Positions 1 to 11,558 of a DNA stretch of 64,000 nt are shown one piece after another. The translations under genes were made by a program, and so were the position numbers. Under the pieces are notes generated by a model. The model saw nothing but the letters and a program-made list of their open reading frames with translations. It made no database searches and was not told the origin of the DNA. Every line of letters begins with the position of its first letter. Positions within the stretch are counted from its first letter, which is position 1. The stretch lies in the NCBI GenBank assembly GCA_019022495.1, contig JAFEKR010000021.1, forward strand, positions 62,001-126,000, in the 5' to 3' direction. This DNA comes from Epichloe hybrida (lineage: Eukaryota > Ascomycota > Sordariomycetes > Hypocreales > Clavicipitaceae).

Positions 1-1830
1 AGGGGTTTTTTTTTTTTTTTTTGACTAGACAGTGAATATATTTCAAACATTTCCATGCTGTTCGTACGATTGCGTTACTTGCACGGAGGCCATCCTTGAC
101 AACATGATCTGCTGGGTCGCTTCTCCTCGAGAGACGGGATATGGATCGAAACCCACCGACGCAATCAGCTTTAGAATCCGCATTCCCATTCCGGGGTTCG
201 GGCCACTGCGAACGCTTCGGATCGGACCTTGATGGTGCGCGCACGCGCGGATCCCTCGGAGCGCAGCTAAAGCTTGTTGTGTAGTCCGTAGGTAGTCAAT
301 GTGTTGGGATGGTGGGAAAGTCGCCGTGCCGGGGGTTAATGATCCATATGTAGTCCGGAGGAACCGAGTATGGGGATTAGGCCCCTGGGTCATTTCCAGG
401 GAATTGTCTTGAGAAAAAAACGCCCAGCGGCCCCGAGTAATATCAAGTCTGGCCATGCCTGGCTGGTTCCGCGGCGGCACCAAAAGCGCGGCAACTTGGA
501 TACCCGTGTGAATGAAAACACTGGAGATGGAGATGCGACGGTCACATCACCGGCCGAGTGAGTGAGTGGCTGGAGCACGGAACGTGTCAAGTGCCCACGG
601 TGGGAAGTGAGTGGCAAAGGGAAAAACTCCCATGCGTCCACGAAAAAATCAGATTGATTTGCAGACCGCTCATGAATGTGGTTTTTATTTTTTTATTTTT
701 ATTTTTTTTTCGTAATCCGTACGCAGCCTCGATGCTGCGGGCGGCTCGTATCTGCCAGATGACGAAGGAAGGATGATGCGACGTGCCGACCAACAAGGGG
801 GTTGGTTGGGTAGGCTTGCTTCCGAACTCACCCCCCTGCCATGAACTCGTGATGGCCGCGCACCGAGGTGCATGGCAGTGGAACAAAGGGGAGGCGCAAA
901 TTACAAAAGGCAGAGGTTCGCGAAATGTGATACTCTGTACTGTGAGCCATTTTTACTGAGGAGAATCCGAGGGTCCTGCGTATTCGGGGGCAAAGCAAAA
1001 TGGAGGACCAGCGGGAAAGCGGGAAAGCGGGAAAGCGGAATGGATGGTTTTTTTTTTTTTTTTTTTTTTTTTCAAAAATTGAGCTGGTTTTCTAATAAGA
1101 CAAAGATAAGGCGTTTTTTTTTATACGTTTTGGCGACGACTTTTGTGATATCAAACACAAGTCACGACATTTGTGTAACGTGCAGCCGTAGAGTTTGTTG
1201 CTCGACCGTATCGTATTGCAATAGGCTTGTTCGTGCCAAGGTCAAAACTCTTGGTATCAAGTGATGTGTAGTTTTGAAATTCCGCCAAGGGTTTTTGTAC
1301 TCGGGTCTGTTTGTCAGGTTATAAACGACGCGGCGTTAGGATTAGAACGCCGTTTGCCTGATTGCGGACTAGAAGAAAGAGCAGGAAGGACCCCTTGTGA
1401 CACGGCGTCGTACGTATTCTGTATGATTGGACGAACCTAGAGGAGAAGACAAGGTGTGTACGGGGCATAGTACAGAGAATTCGCAAAAGGTCGATATTGT
1501 AAGGATGAAGATCATCGTGCTTTGAACCCGTCCACGTCCCTGAGACATTCCAATATAGTGCCTCCCGCCTCTTCACATCGTTGCGCGAGATTAAGTCTAT
1601 GGCACACCTCTTGTAACAGCTGGGTAGTGCGGCTTTGCTGAACAGCATGGCTCTCTGTCTCATGGACACCAAAGCCATGGATAAGGATTCAAGTCGTGAG
1701 GCATCGAGCCACTCTGAGCTCGAAGATGCTTCTGGGGAAAAGCTTCGAAAGGTTGTTCGAAACATCGACTAGGCCATCATACCACTCATGTGCTTATTCT
1801 TATGCTACTTCCTCCAATTACTGGTCAAGG
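1..1830. other. Gene-poor left edge
   Basis: I see no supportable gene here. The stretch carries long T runs (about 8-22 and 1047-1071) and scattered short open frames without domain signatures. A 148-codon minus-strand frame at 1319-1765 has no recognisable motif and I do not call it. Confidence 0.5.
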
Positions 1831-1839
1831 TTCTCATAA

Positions 1840-2920
1840 ACTATGCCAACATCACGGCCATATCCAGGAGAGTCTGAGGTTGGCAACGGCAACGACTTTT
1901 CCCGCATGGCCAAATCATTCTTCATCGGCTACGCGGTGGCCGAGTTCCCTTTAGGAAACCTCGTTCAACGATTTTCCTCGTCACACAGATGCTTGGCATT
2001 AATGTCATCCTTTGGGGCATCGTGATCTGCAACGCAGGACTTCCCCGGTGTAACGGCCGTGCGTACGGACTACATACACTGCTGGGAGGTTCATCGCCTG
2101 TCAGTGTTATACGAGACGACAGGCCACGACGCGGACGGGAATATGGTACCGATGTCGTTTGAGAGCTGGCGCGCCATGTTTGTTTCTGCAGGACGTTGGT
2201 GCCGCCATGACCGTCTGGCTGCCCAACAGCATCCGCGAGGCCAAGTTCCCCAGCGGCTGAGAGAAAAGACTGATCGAAGAGTCCATCGGCAGAAATCAGT
2301 CGAGAAATGGCAAAAAGGTCTTTCAGCTTCGGGCCATCCTCGAGGCGGCTCCCAACCTGCAAGTCTGGCTTCTCTGCCTCAACGCCGATCTATAATAGTA
2401 TAATCGTCATCCCCTCGGGCATCATTACAACATTCTCTGCCACGTTGGTCGCCGGGTTCGGGTACAAGCCCAAGACGGCCGCCCTCCTCAACATGTCTTC
2501 GGGGGTGGTGTCCGTCTTTCCCACGCTCCTGGGAACGTATGCGATCCTGCGCAAATTCCCACGGTGGCCCGCCATCACCCAGCTTCTGGTGCCAACCCTG
2601 CTCGGGCCAGGCCTCATGTCGTTCTACTCCAAGTCGCAAGCAGCAGACCTAGGTTAGTCGGCATATCTCATCAATCTCGACGTAGGCCCATTACCGTGGG
2701 TGCTAACACACAGGGATACACAACAACAACAACAAAAGAAAATGTCGCAACCAACGCTGCCGTCGCTAATCGTTTTCATCGGCCCACCAACTTTCCAGAA
2801 AGAGGATGCGCCGCGCTATCTTGTCGCAAAAATCACCGTCTTCGGTATCTGCGGGAGTGCCGTGATTGTGACGACGCTGTTGCGTGTGCTTCGTGGCTGG
2901 CGCCACAGACAGACGTAAGG
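1840..2920 (+). pseudogene. Decayed DAL5/allantoate-permease-type MFS transporter
   Basis: Pieces of an anion:cation symporter family (DAL5-like) transporter follow one another in order but in different frames. A membrane segment like the early helices of the family reads at 1905-1980 (FFIGYAVAEFPLG). A middle-loop motif reads near 2205-2240 (WLPNSIREAKF), followed by an in-frame stop. A helix pair lies at 2400-2650 (IPSGIITTFSATLVAGFGY, LLGPGLMSFY). A final piece with the family's helix 10-11 loop pattern lies at 2760-2910 (GPPTFQKEDAPRYL). At least two frame changes and internal stops interrupt the reading, and conventional introns do not repair all of them. Intact homologues import allantoate, nicotinate or other organic anions at the plasma membrane. 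Its position upstream of an aromatic-catabolism block makes a lost uptake partner conceivable, but that is inference. Confidence 0.6.
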
Positions 2921-2924
2921 GGCA

Positions 2925-5534
2925 CAGAGAAAAAGAGCTTTGAGTCTCTTGATAGGGGTGATGCTGATGCCTGTGGCCTTGAGCAAAGAGATGATGGACC
3001 GAACGAATCCGGCGTTCCAATGCGTGTACTAGTTGGAGGAAAGTTTCACGTCACTCTTCTCATTGTCTTTGCATGACTGTTAGTTAAATTGTACCAAGGG
3101 ACACATTCCACTAGCTAATCCATCAGCTCCTGTTTGAAGCCAGGTTGCCGTAGCCATCCCGAGTCATTGCCTAGGGGGAATCTGATTTCGTGATGGCGCA
3201 TATCTTGATCATTGAACTCTGGAACTGCACATATGATTCAGTGCGCATATTTTAGAACATCAGAACGAGGAATCTCTAGACCAACAGGGGACATTGATCA
3301 GGCTGATAATACTGGATGAAATTGAGCAGCCATGAGAGTAGCGAACAACGTCCCATCGCCGTATTACAGCTTGTCGGATCGGTCGGGGACATGTGGCGCT
3401 TAGCTGTTTTATACTGCATTGACTGTGCTGAGCTCTACGAATAGCTCTAGAGCACAATGCGCCGGTTTTGGAGACAACCCCTTGTCAAGACAGGACCCAA
3501 GGTCGAATGTGAGGGCCGACAAGCAAGAACGTCGCCGCAGGGCAGGGCCGATGTGATGTGGTGATGCTTGTTTTGTCAGCATGTTGCTTCATGTGCGTCC
3601 TGTGCGTCCTGCTCCCCTGCCGCCTGCCAAATGTGGACGGATGGGGCACTGGCACCTGGCACTGGATGTACCCATGATCTGGGTCCATAATTTTATACCC
3701 TGCCAGTGCCAGTGGCGAGTGACACTGCTTTTGCGACGGGAAGGTGCGGCCAGTACTCCGTAGTCCAGTCCGTAAGCTGGGCAGCACTGCGAATCTGAAT
3801 CGGTCGTTCGTGACTGCACATGAGACGTGAGGTATTTCCTAAAACTATTATCAGCCACTCTCGAGCTCTCCGTACTCAACACCCAACACTCATGGCTCGT
3901 CATGCTTTGCTTGAACAATGAAGACGCCCCGACTCGAGACTCGAATCTCAGTCAGCAAGACGCGGGAATCTCGGATCCAAAACTGCATGCGGAGGCACCA
4001 TCTAATAACCATCCGACGGATGCAAGGCTGCTCATTTCCACACGGCGAGCCAATGGCAAGCAACTCGTCGCATACACAGTAGATGGAGTCCAATGGGACC
4101 AATAAGGACGACATTTTCGCTGCTGTTCCGTATAGTTAACTGTGTTGGAACTTGTTGGCTGTTTGTTCTCTTCCATCACGACCGACAACTCAAAAATGCA
4201 TGTCAAGTCACCGACCTGATTCGATGTATGCATCACGACTTCAATAGTTTCCTTGCAGCAGAGCTGGTCTGGGGCAAGCTCTGGCAACGAGATATCGGCC
4301 TCGACTTCCGCGGGGACAGGCAATGAATAATGAATGGTCGAGTCGATTATTGTCTGCCAATACTTATTACCACTAAGCGCGCCCTTTCCGTCGGAAGACC
4401 GATGCCCCAAACCATGGTCTACAAGGTTGGCCGATATTAGGGCGGCAACGCCATGACCAACTGCTTCTGTTCTGCTCTGAAGGGCCAGAACATTCAGGAT
4501 CACCAAAGCCACCACCACTGTGACGAAATGCGGAATTGCCTATGGGATAATGAGGAATGGTGAGCCAATTACTGCCTGAGGAAAGGTCCATCAAGGTGCA
4601 ATCGTATTGAACACGGTGTTCTTTTTTATCATGGTGCACTCGGCAAACACTAAACAATTTTGCACTCGCGAGACGGTCCGCTGTGCATTTCGAAAGTTCT
4701 CAGAGTGCAGTGTGGTACTACGGTAATTCTATGTTTGTCCTGTTCACGTCCCGCGCTATCATCGTACAAGCTCGCATTAGGTCACTTTTACGTTACTCCG
4801 TACAGAAGAACGTTTCCTCATCATGCGTCGCTCCGAAGCGGCCCTGCCAGACCGACCCGGACCTTCGGACCCGATGCGATGATGAACCACCATCAGCCGG
4901 CCCTCACACCAAAACCTAAAAACCCCCCAACAAGTCCTGAACCGAGGGGGAGGGGGTCTTTCTGGCGGCTGTCGAGGCGAGGCTTCCCCACTGACAAGTC
5001 CAGTAACAGCAACCAAACTTTAAAGGATCAACAACAATGGTTCGGCCACGGGTCGGGTTGCGACGGCCGCAGACAAGGCATCACGCCCAGCAGTCGATTG
5101 CACACGTGTAATATGTACGGACTACAGTGGCCCGCCCTTCTGTTTGGAGTGCGGTCCCTTCTATCGTCGCCGACAACTGGTTGGGGATTCCCACGTACAG
5201 AGTGCGGAGTACTCGTAAATATTTTCTGCCAGTCTGATACCCCTTTGGAAAGAACACTATCGCATGGCGGGCACCTGATGGATGCATGACTCCGCGCCAG
5301 GTTTCCCCCGTAAAGGGTGGAAGGCGGCGTCTCGGGCCCAAGAAAGAGCGGACTCTTGGGAGAACAGACTAGTGAATGGAATTGACATGAACTTCCGCCT
5401 TCCCAATTCGCTCTTATAATATCTTACTTAAATCCATCCGGGTTTCGCTTCGAAAAACCTGCGCTACACTACTAGCCAACGTTTTCCCAACTATAGCCAT
5501 CAGCTCGGATTGACTTACAGCGGACGCATCGACG
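2925..5534. other. Intergenic, no recognised gene
   Basis: No gene is recognised in this 2.6-kb stretch. A 188-codon minus-strand frame at 3952-4518 has fairly protein-like composition but no motif I know. Two short segments within it and just upstream (around 4330-4360 and 4541-4575) resemble each other, which suggests a small old duplication. The GTACTCCGTA motif occurs at 3753 and TTACTCCGTA at 4793. Confidence 0.4.
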
Positions 5535-6602
5535 ATGCCGTCCAGAATTGCCTGTCCGGTGAAGCCGCCGGCCACCGTCATTGTCACCGGTGCCAATGGA
5601 TTCATTGCCCAGCATTGCATCTCTTCGTTGCTCAAGACGGGCTATGCCGTAGTCGGAACCGTCAGAACATCGTCCAAGATCGAGCCAGTAAAGGCAACTC
5701 ACAACTCGCACCCCAACCTTCAAATAGTCGTCGTCAATGACATTACGTCCGCACAATGTTACCTCAATGCCTTTACTGGCCTAACACCGAGCGCCATCCT
5801 GCACCTCGCCGCACCTTTTCATTACAATGCCAGCAACTTCGAGAGAGATCTCATGGTCCCTGCGGTCCAAGGATCCATGGCAATTCTCGCGGCGGCGGCC
5901 GAAATCAAGAGCGTGCAACGGGTCGTTCACACCAACAGTTTCGCATGCATCTATGACGCCACGGCCGGACCATGCCCTGAGAAGACATATACCTCCAGAG
6001 ACTGGAGTCCGCTGACGTATGAGGACGGCGTCAACGCACCAAACGCCCCAACCGCCTACCGAGCCAGCAAGACGGCCGCCGAGAAGGCAGCATGGAAATT
6101 CGTGAGCGAACAAAAACCCGCCTATGATCTCGTCAGCCTATGTCCCACCATGGTGTTCGGCCCCTTCCTCCCCGGGTCGAGGCCCAAGGCCATTCAACAT
6201 GTCAACACTAGTAACCTCATGGTCTGGTCTGTCGTGGCCGCGGGCAAGGACCAATCTGTCCCTCCCACCAAAGGCCCTTGCTGGGTCGACGTCCGGGACG
6301 TAGCCGACGCTCATGTCAACGCTCTTCTCGTGCCCGAAGCCGGTGGCGGCCGGTACATGCTCTGCCAGGGTGTCTACTGCAACCAGGAGCTCGCCGACGT
6401 TAGCCGCAAAGTGACATCCAAGTACGCAGAGAAAATCCCCGTCGGCGAGCCTGGTAGCAGAGAGAGCCACAGCCATTTCTGTGTCGATGCCAGTGATGCC
6501 GAGCGAGTTTTGGGGTTGAAGTGGAGGACTTTGGAAGATTCTCTGGCCGACCTGGTGCCTCAGTTATTTGAAATTGAGCGAAGACAAATATCTGCTGCGT
6601 GA
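5535..6602 (+). CDS. Extended short-chain dehydrogenase (dihydroflavonol reductase/epimerase-like)
   Basis: A single-exon, 355-residue NAD(P)-dependent oxidoreductase of the extended SDR type, related to dihydroflavonol-4-reductase, cinnamoyl-CoA reductase and fungal ketoreductases. The Rossmann nucleotide loop TGANGFIAQH sits at residues 18-27. The family's LAAPFHYN segment is at about 91-98 and the catalytic YRASK (Tyr175, Lys179) follows, with a Ser at about 135 completing the triad. A downstream PTMVFGP segment fits the substrate-side fold of the family. The start at 5535 gives the normal short lead before the glycine-rich loop. It probably reduces a carbonyl on a small phenolic or aliphatic substrate in the cytosol; the exact substrate cannot be read. 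It lies 0.5 kb upstream of a second SDR on the same strand and may belong to the aromatic block. Confidence 0.88.
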   Translation: MPSRIACPVKPPATVIVTGANGFIAQHCISSLLKTGYAVVGTVRTSSKIEPVKATHNSHPNLQIVVVNDITSAQCYLNAFTGLTPSAILHLAAPFHYNASNFERDLMVPAVQGSMAILAAAAEIKSVQRVVHTNSFACIYDATAGPCPEKTYTSRDWSPLTYEDGVNAPNAPTAYRASKTAAEKAAWKFVSEQKPAYDLVSLCPTMVFGPFLPGSRPKAIQHVNTSNLMVWSVVAAGKDQSVPPTKGPCWVDVRDVADAHVNALLVPEAGGGRYMLCQGVYCNQELADVSRKVTSKYAEKIPVGEPGSRESHSHFCVDASDAERVLGLKWRTLEDSLADLVPQLFEIERRQISAA

Positions 6603-7122
6603 TTGTGGTGGAGCGTGGGGGAGGCAGAGTAAGCGAGGCGTTCTTTTTTTTCTTTTCTTTTCTTTTTGGGGAGGGGGGGGGGGGGGAATTTATCACTTTT
6701 CTCGATGGGGAGAATCAAAACTTGTACAATTAGCTATTTATTAGTACCCTGTGGGTATGGGTGTGTGGGCGGACGCCTTTGGTTTCTTTGTCAAACACCT
6801 GACATGACTGGAAATGCCTGATGACTGAATTAATAAAGCATTCCTATGATACTCAAACCAATGTGTTCTGAAGAAAGGTGGCAAGCAAGGCTCTTGGTCA
6901 ACAAGCTCTGGCGTTTGGAAAAGCTGCACCGGCCACGACGCCCATCCAACAGCTTATTATGTACCATTTGTCTCACTTGTCTCACTCACACTCACCTCAA
7001 TTGTGCCCCGCCTTGACGTAATTGAAATTCGTCGACTCAAAAGGATAAATCGTGTAACTGCCCCAATTGTACGGAGTAAATGCATCGCATCAACAGACCT
7101 TCTTCAGCAAACCACATACACC
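6603..7122. other. Spacer between the two SDR genes
   Basis: 3' region of the first SDR with a pyrimidine/poly-G tract (about 6640-6687), then the promoter of the next gene. GTACGGAGTA occurs at 7069, about 55 bases before the next start codon. No gene is seen. Confidence 0.5.
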
Positions 7123-8248
7123 ATGACTTCTCTTGCCAAGACAGTCGTTGCGACCGGCCTCTCCTCCGGCCTGGTAAGTCATCAGCCCCCCGACACCCGA
7201 TACGGCACCATCTTGCCGACGCTGACCCGGGAGTAGGGGTTCGAGGTATTGAAGCAGCTGCTAGAGCGGACCACCCCATATAACGTCGTCATCGGCGTCA
7301 GAGACACAAAGACGACCGACGATGCCGTCGAGAAGCTGCAATACGATCGGGCCGCCAACGCCGTGACCGTGTTGCCCGTCGATTTGTCCGACTTGAAGGG
7401 CGTCAAGACGTTCGCCCAGCAGGCATTGGACAGTGTCGGCCAAGGCAAGATTGACTACCTCTTGCTGAACGCAGGCATGTTCAAGGGGGCGGAGGACAAA
7501 GGACCTCATGGATCCAAGTGGTGCGAGGCCGCCGTGGTGAATCACTTTTGTAAGCCTCTTCGCTAGCGAGATTTGTTTTGCTGTGAGCGACGGAGCTAAT
7601 ATTGGGAGGACCAACGATGACAGCCCAACACTACTTGATTCACCTGCTGCGCGAGAAACTGGTCGCCTCGCACTCGCGAATCGTAGTCGTTTCATCAGGC
7701 GCCATTTGCAATGTCCAAGATCCAAGTACGCCTGACGACCCCATCCGTTGCTTGTGAACAGAAAAAAAAAAAAAAAAGAAAAAAAAAAAAGAAAACGTCT
7801 TCATGGCCTCAAGATACTGACAAGACCCCCTCCCTCCGCAGCCACGATTGAGGAAAAAATCAGGGGCGGCTCAGGCACTGATGGCTTTCCCGTGTATGCA
7901 TCTACCAAATTCATCCAACTCCTCGGCGCACACTGGTGGCGTCGACAGCTCAAAGGCCAGTGCGATGTCGTCGCCGTCTCTCCAGGCCTCGTCCCGAACA
8001 CGGGCCTTGGACGAGGCGCAGGTCTTCAGTTGCCGGTGGACTCGCCCGACGCCAAGACGATACCGCAGGGCGCCTCCAGCATTCTGGAGGCACTCTCGAG
8101 GAGCGACTTTCCCGAGGACCCAGACCGCATCTTCTTGACCAGCTGGGGCGAGTGGTGGGAGAAGGATGTCATTGGCAAGACGGTGGACAGGGACCTTCAG
8201 GACAAGTGGTCTCCTAGCAAGGACGAGTTGGAGAAGGACATGATGTGA
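7123..8248 (+). CDS. Classical-type short-chain dehydrogenase, 4 exons
   Basis: A 290-residue SDR with four exons: 7123-7173, 7237-7549, 7624-7725 and 7842-8248. All junctions are GT-AG and keep frame. The cofactor loop is split by intron 1 and reads TGLSSGLG. NAG (LLLNAGMF) is intact, the SSGA catalytic serine lies in exon 3, and YASTK (Tyr/Lys) is in exon 4. This is the pattern of protochlorophyllide-reductase/WW-oxidoreductase-like fungal SDRs. Intron 3 contains a long A-rich tract (about 7761-7795). The C-terminal part (TSWGEWWEKD) resembles fungal family members. The substrate is unknown. It sits between another SDR and a Zn2Cys6 regulator in the same orientation, so it may be co-regulated with the ring-hydroxylating genes downstream. 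Confidence 0.87.
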
Positions 8249-8572
8249 AGCTCGTAGAGATTGAAACCCGGTCCGTGACGGTCCACAATCCACGTTGCAC
8301 GGAATGATGTTGATATATCGACTCTGGTACTGTCCCATCTCCTCGAGAAGTGAATGTACATCATGTGCAAACATGTATTAATTGTGTAAGGAGTCTAAGG
8401 ACTCACGGAATCTGGCCCCACCACCCACCCCACTGACACAAAGACCTAATACCAGCCTACTAACTACTACTTGCAGGCAGGCGCCATCCATCCTTCCTTC
8501 TTCTACATATTATGTACTCCGCAGCAGCCCTCCAGCTTCAATTCCGGCTCGTCGCCCTGTGCTGCAGCGACA
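8249..8572. other. Promoter region of the Zn2Cys6 gene
   Basis: Short spacer with no gene. It contains TATGTACTCCGC at about 8511, a variant of the GTACTCCGTA motif found in many intergenic stretches of this window. Confidence 0.4.
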
Positions 8573-10829
8573 ATGCCTCGCCCCAGAGTCGCTCCCAGCC
8601 AGAGACGGCGCGCAGCTGAAGCCTGCAGTTTCTGTCGCGAGACCAAGAAGAAATGTAGTGGAACGGCCCCTTGCTCTTATTGCCTCCATCGGGGCATAGG
8701 TTCACAGTGCATCATCACTCCGCGACCGCGCGGGTCAAGAAGCAGGACACCAACCGATTCCTTCACAACCACGGCTTCAGTTCCAGCTGACCCGAGAACG
8801 GATGCCGAGTGTGGCTCAAGCGAGGAAGCGAAGAGACCGGAAAGCGGAGCATCATCATTTCCATCATCGGATTCCCGGCTGAGCCTTGGAGGAGGAGACT
8901 CTGCCAACCCGCATCCCAGAATGCTCCTGAACTCACGCGGAGAGAGAGGTGAGTTTTCTGTTTTCAAGCATCGCTCTGTCCAGTTGATACTGACTGGGAC
9001 CAACTGTGTCCATCAGTGTACATCGGAGGAGCGGCTTCGTTGTCTTTCTTACAGCTTGTTCGTTCCATCGTGGCAGATCAGATTGGGCCTTCCCAGTTCT
9101 CTCATAATGATCAGAGCGAGACAATGCTCGAGAAAGACTCGCCCCGATCAGCCAGGCACATGCCCGTGTCCCGAATCGCCGATTTAGATGTGGAAACGAG
9201 GCTGGTTTATTCGCAGTGCTTTCATGCAGTGGTGAGTAAAGGACGTTGTGGCGTGCACCGCAAGAACCAATGACATTGAGCGAGTGAAGCAAAGCAACTG
9301 ACCAGACTTAGACCGAAGGCTTCATCGATGTGTTTGGTACGTCGGAGGTTGAGAAACACTTGGTGCTCCCGAATGGAAAAGCCTGTAGCCCGCAGAAGCG
9401 TGCAGCTTTTGGCATGGTCATCGCTATTGGTGCTCAATGCAAATCTGCGAGTAGTGCGCAATATGTCGGGGAAAGATACTTTAAACAAGCTCAGTCTGAT
9501 GCATTTACTGGCATGTTGGAGGACCCTAATATTGATGTTGTGCGAACGTTCGTGCTCATGGCGTTCTACCTCTTGGGGGAGTGCCGAAGGAACGCGGCCT
9601 TCATGTATTTGGGGATTGCAACCAGAGCTGCCGTAGCTCTTGGGTTACACAGTCGCGAATCTTATCAGGACCTGAGTGACTCCAAAGAGAATCCGAGGTT
9701 AGGCCTTTGCGTATAATGCCAGTACTGGCCCTACAAATGCTGACGAAGCTGCAGACTGCGAGTCTGGATCAGTCTTCGCATCGTCGACATGCTGGTAAAC
9801 TCGATCCTGGGCCGTCCCGCCGCTACAGCAGGTCTGAACTCGGACGTTGACACCATCATTGAGGGTTTATCTCAAGCAGAAAAGTCGGATGAATTGGCCC
9901 GACTGATCGCTTCACACCAGATCGTCTCGATTATCAATGGGGTAGTGGACACCGTGTACGACCGGAAAGAAGTATCTACGCCCGTCGTCGAATCCCTCTT
10001 GAAGGAGATCGAAGCCTGGTCGCAGAATCTCCCGAGCTGCCTCCAGTCAGCAGGCAAAGGAGTGCCGAACTCGGGCGCAAAGCACACCAAGGGAGCCATC
10101 GGTTGCGTTCACGTATCATGCTTGTACTATTTCGCCATCACTCTCGTCACGCGACCCATTCTCATATCTACACTCACCGCACCCCCAGCCAGTGGCGGAC
10201 TCGCGCAGACCCAGCTAGCCTCAGCCTGTCTGGACGCCGCAGTGTACCTGGTTCAAACATGCGTTGATGTGAGAAGGGTGGATTTGTTATTCGGAAACAT
10301 GTGCATCATGAAGTAAGCAATCTTGCGTTGTGGACATTCAGACATCTGACGCATTCTGACAAAATTTCCCAGAGCGCTGGTATTTGCAGCAGGGCTAGTG
10401 TTGGGGTTCGAGATATTCGCCAAGCGATCCGTTGAATACCATGTCGAGACAGCATTCACTGGGGCAAGGGATGTTCTGAAATTCTTGGCTACGCAGAGTC
10501 CACAGGCCGGCCACTACTATGAAATCTTGACACTTTTGGCAAACGCAATTGCCAAACAGCGCCAGAGTGTAGCCGCAACTGGACGAAGTCGATATGTCTC
10601 CAGAATATTCACGCTGCCGGAAACCAACGAAACCTCTTCAGAAGAACCCAACGAAGACCAGGGTCGATTCACGCCAATGTTGGCCAACCTTATGCCCACA
10701 CTGATGGAGGACGGAGGCAATTGGGCGAATGGAAGTCAAACGCCAGCCGACGCAGGGCAACAAGAGGCGTTTCTGGGATGGGACAGCTTGGATATATCCC
10801 AATGGGACAGTTTCCCATTCGTGGCCTGA
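8573..10829 (+). CDS. Zn2Cys6 fungal transcription factor, 5 exons
   Basis: A 663-residue DNA-binding regulator with exons 8573-8948, 9017-9231, 9312-9697, 9755-10312 and 10373-10829, all in frame through GT-AG introns. The N-terminal binuclear zinc cluster begins at about residue 18 with spacing C-x2-C-x6-C-x5-C-x2-C-x8-C (CSFCRETKKKC then CSYCLHRGIGSQC) and a basic lead. A Ser/Pro/Thr-rich linker follows. The rest carries the fungal-specific trans-activation homology region, recognisable by VYIGGAASLSFLQ, the GLHSRESY helix and the terminal MCIMKALVFAAGLVLGFEIFA segment. It is nuclear by family. It lies directly upstream of the FAD monooxygenase and between catabolic enzymes, so it is the obvious candidate pathway regulator, though this is inferred from position only. 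Confidence 0.9.
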
Positions 10830-11558
10830 AGGCATGATGTCGCGCCATATTATGAGTGCCGGACGAAGTAAGCACGGCGTTGGGTTAATTAACATGGGGA
10901 TTACCTGGTGTCGGGGTTTTTGGTTTTTTTTTTGCCAAGTCGCAACTTCTTCGGTACTTGGTTGATGATTGGTCATCAAAGACGTCTTCGCGGGGGACAA
11001 GCGGCCATGACGTACGTCCGTATCCCTTGCGTGTGTGTGGCTTACCAATATTCAACGGAAGCTCGCGAAGCAATATCTCAAATACAACCCTTGTCCTCGG
11101 AACACGGTGGCGGGTCTGAGCCAACCCGGGTAGAAGCGGCCCAGCAAACCCCCCCCCTTCCCCGACCCCCGCCTTGTTCAAGATCGTCATCCACATGCGG
11201 TACGGACTATGTACATAGTACATATCCGACACGGCGGATAATGCACCACATGCATGACTGCCTTGACGGCAGGTAGGCAACGAAAAATGTCAGAACGTAC
11301 ATTACCGATGCAACGATTTGGCTGATATAACTTGCGGCTATATAGTATGGTGCATGTGACAATATAATGGAGGATCTTGGGACATCGAGACCATCAAGCG
11401 AGTCACTCCATCTATAAGTCATCGCCCCCTTGATCGAATACCCGTTTTGTCTTTTTGCCTTTTCTTTTCTTTTCACTCTTTCTTCTTTCTTCCCCAAGCC
11501 AAAGGACGAATCCTCAGAAGAGACTCTTCAAAGACAATCTATTCCAACTCACCTCGCA
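10830..11558. promoter_or_regulatory. Promoter region of the FAD monooxygenase
   Basis: No gene is seen. The stretch ends in a strongly pyrimidine-rich tract (about 11440-11500) typical of fungal core promoters, with TATA-like sequence at 11337-11345. It also holds a near-palindrome, TATGTACATAGTACATA, around 11209-11225, next to a GTACGGACTA motif. Confidence 0.45.

Noticed and set aside
3952..4518. 188-codon minus-strand ORF as a gene
   Set aside because: No family motif, no exon context, and gene-poor surroundings; kept only as a note.
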